Assembly: GCA_002320935.1 (NCBI GenBank)
Contig: DCLG01000007.1
Span: 41,106 to 48,754, forward strand
Origin: Pedobacter sp. UBA1654
Lineage (GTDB): Bacteria > Bacteroidota > Bacteroidia > Sphingobacteriales > Sphingobacteriaceae
Reading direction: 5' to 3'
Length of the DNA stretch: 7,649 nucleotides
Shown here: piece by piece, positions 1 through 4,674 of the stretch
Layout of the letters: the number at the start of each line of letters is the position of its first letter
Numbering within the stretch: position 1 is the first letter of the stretch
Position numbers and translations under genes: made by a program
The notes under the pieces: generated by a model
Seen by the model: the letters and a program-made list of their open reading frames with translations, nothing else
The model's database searches: none
What the model was told of the DNA's origin: nothing

Positions 1-72
1 TGACCCGTATGGGATTCGAACCCATGTTACCTCCGTGAAAGGGAGGTGTCTTAACCCCTTGACCAACGGGCC
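1..72 (-). tRNA. tRNA-Glu (anticodon UUC)
   Basis: Read on the minus strand, this folds into a complete 72-nt cloverleaf. The acceptor stem GGCCCGT pairs with ACGGGTC (one G-U), followed by discriminator A at position 1. The D arm is bounded by GTC and GAC. The anticodon stem CCTCC/GGAGG holds the loop CTTTCAC, giving anticodon TTC (plus positions 37-39), and the T arm ATGGG-TTCGAAT-CCCAT is perfect. It decodes GAA/GAG. The window ends at the discriminator base, so whether CCA is encoded cannot be seen. It lies 16 bp downstream of tRNA-Ser on the same strand and is likely transcribed with it. Confidence 0.97.
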
Positions 73-88
73 ATGCTAATAATTTTTA

Positions 89-179
89 TGGCGGAGAGAG
101 AGGGATTCGAACCCTCGATACCCTTTTGAGGTATACACACTTTCCAGGCGTGCTCCTTCAACCACTCGGACACCTCTCC
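89..179 (-). tRNA. tRNA-Ser (anticodon GGA)
   Basis: This is a class II tRNA on the minus strand with a long variable arm, as expected for serine. The acceptor stem GGAGAGG pairs with TCTCTCC, the anticodon stem CACGC/GTGTG encloses the loop CTGGAAA (anticodon GGA at plus positions 143-145, reading UCC/UCU), and the variable arm folds around a TACC/GGGTA stem. The T arm GAGGG-TTCGAAT-CCCTC is perfect. Discriminator G (position 92) is followed by an apparently encoded CCA (89-91). It lies 47 nt downstream of the pyk stop codon on the same strand, so read-through from pyk or processing from a longer precursor is possible. No separate tRNA promoter was identified. Confidence 0.97.
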
Positions 180-186
180 TTTTCGG

Positions 187-213
187 ATTGCAAAACTATG
201 AAAATTTTGCAAT
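187..213 (-). terminator. Stem-loop between pyk and tRNA-Ser (possible pyk 3' end)
   Basis: A perfect 9-bp inverted repeat, ATTGCAAAA (187-195) and TTTTGCAAT (205-213), encloses a 9-nt loop. It sits in the 47-nt gap between the pyk stop and the mature 5' end of tRNA-Ser. An outer pair of short arms, TCGGA (183-187, overlapping the inner arm) and TCCGA (222-226), could form a longer alternative structure. The stem is AT-rich, and no clean U-tract follows it on the minus strand (the next bases are CCGAAAAGG). It may therefore be a weak terminator, a 3'-end stabilising hairpin for pyk mRNA, or a processing signal. No folding energy was computed. Confidence 0.4.
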
Positions 214-226
214 TTATATTATCCGA

Positions 227-1657
227 TTAATCGATTGTTGTAATCTTAACCATATTGGTTTTACCCTTACGCTCCATTGGGATGGCAGCAGTATTAATGA
301 TCACATCACCTTTCTTGATCAGTTTTTGGTCTTTCAGGAATTGGTTTACATCAATAATGGTTTCGTCAGTGCTCTCAAACTTGTCATAATAGAAGCCCTG
401 TACACCCCAAACCAGGCTTAAGCTGTTCAACAAGCTTCTGTTGCTGGTGAAGATATAGATAAGTGCCTCTGGTCTGTGGCTTGAGATTTCAAATGCAGTG
501 TAACCACTTAAAGTCATAGACACGATACCCACTGCTTTGGTTTGTTTAGCAAGGAATACTGCTGAATCACAAACGGCATCGCTAAGGAAAGTCTCTGCGC
601 TTGATTTCAGATATTTATCAGCATGGAACGGATAGTTGTTCTGCTCAATGTTTTGGATGATCTTCTGCATGGTTTCGATTACGATCAAAGGAAACTCACC
701 CACAGAGGTTTCACCACTTAACATCACCGCATCAGCACCGTCCAATACAGAGTTAGCAACGTCATTCACCTCTGCACGTGTAGGGCGCGGTGTAGTGATC
801 ATGCTCTCCAGCATCTGTGTTGCAACGATAACAGGTTTTGAAGCAGCGCGGCATTTGTTAACGATCATTTTCTGTAACAAAGGCACTTCTTCCATCGGCA
901 TCTCAACACCCAGGTCACCACGGGCAACCATAACGGCATCGGAAACAGCGATAATGGCATCAATATTTGCAATTGCTTCTGGTTTTTCAATTTTGGCAAC
1001 AACCTTTGCAGTTTTACCTCTTGAAGCAATGATATCTTTTAATTCGATAATGTCTTCTGCGTTACGAACGAAAGAAAGTCCGATCCACTCTACATCATTT
1101 TCAAGTACAAAGTCAAGGTTCTTACGATCTTCGATCGTTAAGGAAGGAATGGAAACTTTGGTATTTGGAAGGTTAACACCTTTTCTGGAGGTCAGAATAC
1201 CACCGTGAACAACCTCGCAAAGCACTTCGTCTTGAAGGTTGGTTTCTACTACACGAAGCTGCAGCTTACCATCATCCAAAAGGATGATTTCACCTGGCTT
1301 CACATCCTGAGGGAAGGTTTCGTAAGTAATATATATGCGATCTTCGTTACCAATACATTCTTTGGTGGTGATGGTGGTACGGTTACCATTAACCAGGTGA
1401 ATTCCACCGTCCTGAACCATACCAATGCGGATTTTAGGGCCTTGTAAATCAGCCAAAATACCAACGTTATAATCGTATTTTTTGTTCAGACTTCTGATTG
1501 TATCTAAAACTTCCTGGTGAACAGCTTGTGAGCCATGGGAAAAGTTTAGGCGGCAAACATCCAATCCTGCATTGAACATACTAAATAAAACTTCTGGTTT
1601 CGCTGAGGCAGGGCCCAAAGTGGCCACAATTTTTGTTCTTGAATGAAAAGGTTTCAT
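227..1657 (-). CDS. pyk: Pyruvate kinase
   Basis: This cytosolic enzyme makes pyruvate and ATP from phosphoenolpyruvate and ADP in the last step of glycolysis. The 476-residue product has the family's usual bacterial length and architecture. The TIM barrel begins with KIVATLGPAS (9-18), with the substrate-binding arginine in CRLNFSHG (35-42, R36). A B domain follows at roughly 71-165. The active-site signature VVAKIEKPEAI (219-229) carries the catalytic Lys222, then comes VARGDLGVE (244-252) with the metal-binding Glu/Asp region. ATQMLESM (279-286) and LSGETSVG (313-320) are also typical. The C-terminal allosteric domain runs from about 350 to the end. The start is ATG with no Shine-Dalgarno sequence. 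The gene follows the IPExxxVDY gene after 140 nt, where a promoter is predicted, and precedes two tRNA genes. Nothing in the protein looks damaged. Confidence 0.98.
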   Translation of the reverse strand: MKPFHSRTKIVATLGPASAKPEVLFSMFNAGLDVCRLNFSHGSQAVHQEVLDTIRSLNKKYDYNVGILADLQGPKIRIGMVQDGGIHLVNGNRTTITTKECIGNEDRIYITYETFPQDVKPGEIILLDDGKLQLRVVETNLQDEVLCEVVHGGILTSRKGVNLPNTKVSIPSLTIEDRKNLDFVLENDVEWIGLSFVRNAEDIIELKDIIASRGKTAKVVAKIEKPEAIANIDAIIAVSDAVMVARGDLGVEMPMEEVPLLQKMIVNKCRAASKPVIVATQMLESMITTPRPTRAEVNDVANSVLDGADAVMLSGETSVGEFPLIVIETMQKIIQNIEQNNYPFHADKYLKSSAETFLSDAVCDSAVFLAKQTKAVGIVSMTLSGYTAFEISSHRPEALIYIFTSNRSLLNSLSLVWGVQGFYYDKFESTDETIIDVNQFLKDQKLIKKGDVIINTAAIPMERKGKTNMVKITTID

Positions 1658-1703
1658 TGGAATTTACTTTTATTAAATGTTGGATAAACTGCGCTAAAAT
1701 AAA

Positions 1704-1715
1704 AGGTGCTCACCT
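1704..1715 (-). other. Small GC-rich inverted repeat in the pyk leader
   Basis: On the minus strand, AGGTG and CACCT flank a two-base centre. The run TTTTATTTT follows immediately downstream (plus positions 1696-1704 region). It lies about 50 nt upstream of the pyk ATG, inside the predicted leader. It resembles a very short intrinsic terminator or attenuator, but the usable stem is only 4 bp with a 4-nt loop, so any activity is doubtful. Confidence 0.2.
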
Positions 1716-1760
1716 AAAATCCCGCTGCTTATTCGTTAATTTACTGTTTATTGCAAGATT

Positions 1761-1768
1761 CAAATATA
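1761..1768 (-). promoter_or_regulatory. Predicted -7 element of the pyk promoter
   Basis: The minus strand reads TATATTTG, a perfect match to the Bacteroidota -7 consensus TAnnTTTG. It is placed so that transcription would start near 1756, leaving a leader of about 100 nt before the pyk ATG at 1657. No TTG-type -33 box lies at the usual distance. That place is instead occupied by the inverted repeat at 1779-1793. Confidence 0.5.
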
Positions 1769-1778
1769 GTGTATTTAC

Positions 1779-1793
1779 TACACCCCGAGTGTA
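1779..1793. promoter_or_regulatory. Palindrome upstream of the pyk -7 element (possible operator)
   Basis: On the minus strand the 15-bp sequence has arms TACAC and GTGTA around TCGGG, and one further symmetric C/G pair in the spacer. It ends 10 bp before the predicted -7 box of pyk, covering the -33 region, and starts 5 bp from the last base of the upstream gene's stop codon. A further TACAC copy (minus strand, 1773-1769) can pair with the same GTGTA arm, giving two mutually exclusive hairpins if transcribed. It could be a regulator-binding site or the 3'-end hairpin of the upstream gene. No U-tract follows it. Confidence 0.35.
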
Positions 1794-1797
1794 AAAA

Positions 1798-2217
1798 TTA
1801 CATAACGAGGTTTTCCCTCGATTTTAATTTGAAAGGATCGACCTGTACAGCAAGCTGAATATCAGGTATTTGATTTAAACCTGTCAGAAGCAAATTAAGA
1901 TCTTCCTCATCCACATAATTGTGTACAACAAGGAAATAATCGACTTTGTTCATTTCAGGAATTAAAAACCCTGCAGCGTTTCGATTGTTAACAATGAAGT
2001 AAACGTTACCGTCTGGTTCGGCTTCAAACTGGTACTTGGAGAAGGATAAGGCAGGTTCGTCTATGTTGAAGTAGACTTCATGATCGTTGATCTTGCTGAA
2101 GTCATAACCGAGCCTTGTATTAATTTTGTGGCAGAGCACATAATCTTTTAAAGGCGCCGTTATTGCAATCAGTATAAAATCGAGATCGAGGGATAATTTT
2201 AAATAAGTCCTGGTCAA
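1798..2217 (-). CDS. IPExxxVDY family protein (function unknown)
   Basis: This 139-residue protein has no signal peptide or membrane segment and is presumably cytosolic. It carries the diagnostic motif IPEMNKVDY at residues 86-94. That motif defines a small Bacteroidota-restricted family of uncharacterised proteins of about this length. The N-terminal pattern YLKLSLDLDF...PLKDYVLCHKIN (from residue 5) is also as I recall for the family. The start is TTG at 2217-2215. In frame upstream there is a TAA after only two sense codons (GAT, TCT), and the first ATG codon falls at residue 89 inside the motif, so TTG is the only start that keeps the domain. It is divergent from acpP and lies upstream of pyk. 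The neighbourhood of acpP, fabF, rnc and pyk recurs, to my recollection, in other Bacteroidota genomes, but it does not reveal the function. Confidence 0.88.
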   Translation of the reverse strand: MTRTYLKLSLDLDFILIAITAPLKDYVLCHKINTRLGYDFSKINDHEVYFNIDEPALSFSKYQFEAEPDGNVYFIVNNRNAAGFLIPEMNKVDYFLVVHNYVDEEDLNLLLTGLNQIPDIQLAVQVDPFKLKSRENLVM

Positions 2218-2240
2218 ATCAGATTAATTGCTTTAGGCCA

Positions 2241-2248
2241 CGAAATTA
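2241..2248 (-). promoter_or_regulatory. Candidate -7 element for the IPExxxVDY gene
   Basis: The minus strand reads TAATTTCG, one mismatch from TAnnTTTG. It lies 23 bp upstream of the TTG start, which would give a leader of roughly 20 nt. No matching -33 box was found, so this is a weak call. Confidence 0.25.
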
Positions 2249-2260
2249 TAAAACTAATTC

Positions 2261-2268
2261 TAACTTTG
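2261..2268 (+). promoter_or_regulatory. Second candidate -7 element upstream of acpP
   Basis: TAACTTTG matches TAnnTTTG perfectly and is followed by CC. It would start an acpP transcript near 2275 with a leader of about 100 nt. No TTG box lies 17-23 bp upstream. It may be an upstream alternative promoter to the one at 2311-2341, or a chance match in AT-rich DNA. Confidence 0.35.
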
Positions 2269-2307
2269 CCGATTGAAATTAAACAATAGAAACCCAGAGA
2301 AATAAAA

Positions 2308-2320
2308 ACATTTGAAATGT
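2308..2320. promoter_or_regulatory. Perfect 13-bp palindrome over the acpP -33 box (possible operator)
   Basis: ACATTT-G-AAATGT is a perfect inverted repeat with a one-base centre, and two further symmetric pairs lie just outside one mismatch. It covers the TTTG taken as the -33 box of the acpP promoter. A protein bound here would be expected to compete with RNA polymerase. No known fatty-acid regulator site is recognised in it. Confidence 0.4.
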
Positions 2321-2341
2321 GTTAGAATTTATTTTTCTTTG
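2311..2341 (+). promoter_or_regulatory. Predicted acpP-fabF-rnc promoter
   Basis: A TTTG at 2311-2314 is followed after 19 bp by TTTCTTTG at 2334-2341. This fits the Bacteroidota primary sigma pattern of TTG, about 19 bp, then TAnnTTTG, with one mismatch in the -7 element. The predicted start is near 2346-2349, giving an A/T-rich leader of about 26-29 nt with no Shine-Dalgarno sequence before the acpP ATG. Confidence 0.55.
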
Positions 2342-2374
2342 CACTGAATTATTTAACCATTAAATTATAACATT

Positions 2375-2611
2375 ATGTCTGATATTGCTTCAAGAGTTAA
2401 GGCTATTATCGTTGAAAAATTAGGTGTTGATGAAAACGAAGTTACCCCAGAAGCTTCTTTCACCAACGACTTAGGTGCGGATTCATTAGATACTGTAGAG
2501 TTGATTATGGAATTCGAAAAAGAATTCAATGTAGCAATTCCAGATGATCAAGCTGAAACCATTGGTACAGTTGGTCAAGCAGTTGCTTACTTAGAGAAAA
2601 ACGTAAAGTAA
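2375..2611 (+). CDS. acpP: Acyl carrier protein
   Basis: This small acidic 78-residue protein carries growing acyl chains as thioesters during type II fatty acid synthesis in the cytosol. It has the canonical four-helix layout and length. The attachment motif is [10 protein letters not shown] at 34-43, with Ser37 as the 4'-phosphopantetheine site. Helix II continues as [15 protein letters not shown], and the C-terminal part [12 protein letters not shown] is typical. Codon use is strongly biased (TTA, GAA, GTT), as expected for a highly expressed gene. It is first in the acpP-fabF-rnc cluster. The ATG start is followed by Ser-Asp, the usual N-terminus, and the leader has no Shine-Dalgarno sequence. 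Confidence 0.98.
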   Translation: MSDIASRVKAIIVEKLGVDENEVTPEASFTNDLGADSLDTVELIMEFEKEFNVAIPDDQAETIGTVGQAVAYLEKNVK

Positions 2612-2614
2612 AAC

Positions 2615-2629
2615 ATACGGTCTCCGTAT
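2615..2629 (+). promoter_or_regulatory. Hairpin between acpP and fabF
   Basis: ATACGG-TCT-CCGTAT is a perfect 6-bp stem with a 3-nt loop, starting 3 nt after the acpP stop and ending 11 nt before the fabF ATG. No U-tract follows, so it is not a conventional terminator. It is a plausible mRNA-stability or processing element setting acpP expression above fabF, or a structure melted by ribosomes finishing acpP. The same 5' arm can instead pair with a second CCGTAT at 2633-2638. Confidence 0.45.
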
Positions 2630-2640
2630 AATCCGTATAA
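2623..2640 (+). repeat. Exact 9-bp tandem duplication before the fabF start
   Basis: TCCGTATAA occurs twice back to back (2623-2631 and 2632-2640), immediately followed by the fabF ATG at 2641. Each copy carries a CCGTAT that complements ATACGG at 2615-2620, so the RNA could form two alternative hairpins, the second ending 2 nt from the start codon. Confidence 0.85.
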
Positions 2641-3894
2641 ATGGAATTAAAAAGAGTAGTAGTTACAGGTTTAGGTGCGCTCACTCCAATTGGTAATACG
2701 GTCCCTGAATACTGGGATGCATTATTAAATGGTGTGAGCGGCGCTGGGCCAATCACAGGTTTTGACACCGAAAAATTCAAGACTAAATTTGCATGCGAGC
2801 TTAAGAATTTCAATCCTGAAGAATTCATGGATAGAAAAGAAGCGCGTAAGCTTGATCCATTTGTCCAGTATGCAATTGCTTCTACAGATGAGGCAGTTAA
2901 AGATAGTCAACTTGATTTTTCTACCCTTGACACCAACCGGATTGGTGTAATCTGGGGCTCTGGAATTGGTGGTATTAAAACATTCCTTGAAGAGATGCGT
3001 AATTTCTTCTCTGGTGATGGTACACCAAGGATCAACCCATTCTTTATTCCAAAGATGATTATAGATATTGTTCCAGGACATATATCTATCAAATATGGTC
3101 TTCGCGGACCAAATTTCGCCACAGTTTCCGCTTGTGCTTCTTCTACCAATGCCATGATCGACGCGTATAACTACATTCGTCTGGGCATGACTGACCTGAT
3201 CATTTCAGGTGGTTCTGAGGCCATTATCAACGAAGCTGGTATTGGTGGATTTAATGCTATGCACGCCCTTTCTACCAGGAATGATGATCCTGCAACCGCT
3301 TCCCGTCCATTCGACAAAGACCGTGAGGGCTTTGTAGCGGGTGAAGGTGCTGGTACCATTATCCTTGAAGAACTGGAACATGCTAAGAAGCGTGGTGCTA
3401 AGATCTATGCTGAAATTGTTGGTGGTGGCATGAGCGCAGATGCGAATCACATTACTGCTCCACACCCGCAGGGTCTGGGTGCTAAAATGGTGATGAGCAA
3501 TGCTTTGAATGACGCGCGGATGAATACTTCAGAGATTGATTACATCAACGTACACGGAACATCTACCCCATTGGGCGATATTTCGGAAATCAGTGCCATA
3601 CTTGATCTTTTTGGAGAACATGCGTATAAACTGAACATCAGCTCAACTAAATCTATGACTGGCCACTTGCTTGGTGCTGCTGGTGCCATAGAGGCGATCG
3701 CGGCGATATTAGCAGTTAAAAACGACATCGTTCCACCAACTATCAATCACTTTACAGATGATCCCCAGTTCGATGCGAACTTAAACTTCACGTTTAACAA
3801 AGCTGAAAAACGTACTGTTCGTGCTGCTTTAAGTAACACATTCGGCTTTGGTGGTCACAATGCATCTGTAGTATTCAAAAAGTACGAAGGTTAA
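2641..3894 (+). CDS. fabF: 3-oxoacyl-[acyl-carrier-protein] synthase II (KAS II)
   Basis: The protein catalyses the condensation of acyl-ACP with malonyl-ACP that elongates fatty acids, working with the product of the adjacent acpP. The 417-residue product is full length for FabF. The thiolase fold shows the nucleophile in VSACASSTNAM (Cys165), followed by the two catalytic histidines in NVHGTSTPLGD (His305) and SSTKSMTGHLLGAAG (Lys337, His342). The glycine-rich NTFGFGGHNAS loop lies at 399-409. The Cys-His-His triad separates it from KAS III enzymes (Cys-His-Asn). FabF is preferred over FabB because of overall length and the MxxRVVVTGLGALTPIG-type N-terminus, here ELKRVVVTGLGALTPIG. It follows acpP by 29 nt and rnc begins 30 nt downstream. 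No Shine-Dalgarno sequence is present; the start sits directly after a tandem repeat. Confidence 0.97.
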   Translation: MELKRVVVTGLGALTPIGNTVPEYWDALLNGVSGAGPITGFDTEKFKTKFACELKNFNPEEFMDRKEARKLDPFVQYAIASTDEAVKDSQLDFSTLDTNRIGVIWGSGIGGIKTFLEEMRNFFSGDGTPRINPFFIPKMIIDIVPGHISIKYGLRGPNFATVSACASSTNAMIDAYNYIRLGMTDLIISGGSEAIINEAGIGGFNAMHALSTRNDDPATASRPFDKDREGFVAGEGAGTIILEELEHAKKRGAKIYAEIVGGGMSADANHITAPHPQGLGAKMVMSNALNDARMNTSEIDYINVHGTSTPLGDISEISAILDLFGEHAYKLNISSTKSMTGHLLGAAGAIEAIAAILAVKNDIVPPTINHFTDDPQFDANLNFTFNKAEKRTVRAALSNTFGFGGHNASVVFKKYEG

Positions 3895-3896
3895 AA

Positions 3897-3932
3897 ATGT
3901 TGGTTTCTTTAACAATGACGACCCTTGCTTAG
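3897..3932 (+). other. Micro-ORF at the fabF-rnc junction
   Basis: An ATG two bases after the fabF stop opens an 11-codon frame (MLVSLTMTTLA) that ends at TAG 3930-3932, just past the TTG start assigned to rnc at 3925, in another frame. A second ATG in the same frame lies at 3915. It could allow ribosomes leaving fabF to re-initiate near rnc, or be the relic of the original rnc start displaced by a one-base indel in the CCC at 3922-3924. Its translation is not shown by anything else in the sequence. Confidence 0.25.
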
Positions 3933-4647
3933 ACTTTATAAGCTTTATTTCTCGGCTGATAAGGTATTTATCAGGAAGCTTAGAAATATATTAGGCTTCG
4001 TTCCAGGAAATACGGTCCTTTATAAAATGGCATTCAGACACCGTTCTGTAGCCAGGTTGTTGAAGAATGGAAGTAGAAGCAGCAATGAGCGCCTGGAGTT
4101 TCTGGGAGATGCAATCCTGGGCTCCGTTATCGCTGAGCTGCTTTTCAAAAGTTATCCTTATAAGGAAGAAGGCTTTTTAACCGAAATGCGTTCCAAGATC
4201 GTGAATCGGGCAAACCTTAATCAGCTTGCCAAGAAAATGGGTTTCGATCAGTTAATTGTCTTCGATCAGAAGATGGTAAATATGCAGTCAAAGCATCATT
4301 CTATGTTGGGTGATGCTTTTGAAGCGCTGATTGGCGCCATTTACCTGGATAAAGGATACGATTTCACAAAAGAGTTTCTACTCAAAAGGATCGTAAAACC
4401 TTATATCGACATCCATACACTCGAACTTACCGAAACCAATTTCAAGAGTAAACTTATAGAATGGTGCCAGCGTGAGGGTAAAGAATTTACCTTCGAAATG
4501 GTGGATAACGGTGCTGGTGAAAGTGCCAAACTGTTTACCATTCATGCTATTGTAGACGGAAACGTTGTAGGGATTGGCAGAGATTACAATAAGAAAAATG
4601 CGGAAAAGCTTGCTGCTGAAAAGGCATGTGAGGCGCTTTCTATCTAA
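3925..4647 (+). CDS. rnc: Ribonuclease III
   Basis: This double-strand-specific endoribonuclease matures rRNA precursors and cuts structured mRNAs. The 240-residue product has a leading segment of about 30 residues (LRLYKLYFS...LGFVPGN), then the RNase III domain with the signature NERLEFLGDA (54-63; Glu55, Glu58 and Asp62 in metal-binding positions) and GDAFEALIGAIYLD (129-142; Asp130 and Glu133). A double-stranded RNA-binding domain follows from about 171 to 238, with NKKNAEKLAAEKACEAL at its end. All catalytic acids are present. The start given here is TTG. In frame, a TGA stands three codons upstream (3916-3918), so no ATG can be used without a frame change. Deleting one C from 3922-3924 would join ATG 3915 to the frame. 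It is last in the acpP-fabF-rnc cluster. Confidence 0.94.
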   Translation: MLRLYKLYFSADKVFIRKLRNILGFVPGNTVLYKMAFRHRSVARLLKNGSRSSNERLEFLGDAILGSVIAELLFKSYPYKEEGFLTEMRSKIVNRANLNQLAKKMGFDQLIVFDQKMVNMQSKHHSMLGDAFEALIGAIYLDKGYDFTKEFLLKRIVKPYIDIHTLELTETNFKSKLIEWCQREGKEFTFEMVDNGAGESAKLFTIHAIVDGNVVGIGRDYNKKNAEKLAAEKACEALSI

Positions 4648-4674
4648 CGCTTCTGGAGATCAACCTGCAATTTT

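Noticed and set aside
224..233. 10-bp palindrome CGATTAATCG over the pyk stop codon
   Set aside because: It is short and AT-rich with no loop, and is partly dictated by the last codons of pyk; it is more likely chance than a site.
188..421. A 77-codon plus-strand open frame at the pyk 3' end
   Set aside because: It overlaps the inverted repeat and the pyk C-terminus in antisense, and shows no family resemblance or start context.
636..1208. A 190-codon open frame on the plus strand
   Set aside because: It lies wholly antisense to pyk, whose protein is unmistakable. The frame has low-complexity Ser/Thr/Ile-rich composition typical of a complementary-strand shadow and no recognisable domain.
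4648..4674. Possible bidirectional terminator between rnc and the convergent secreted-protein gene
   Set aside because: The 27-bp gap contains a T-run but no inverted repeat that could form a stem.
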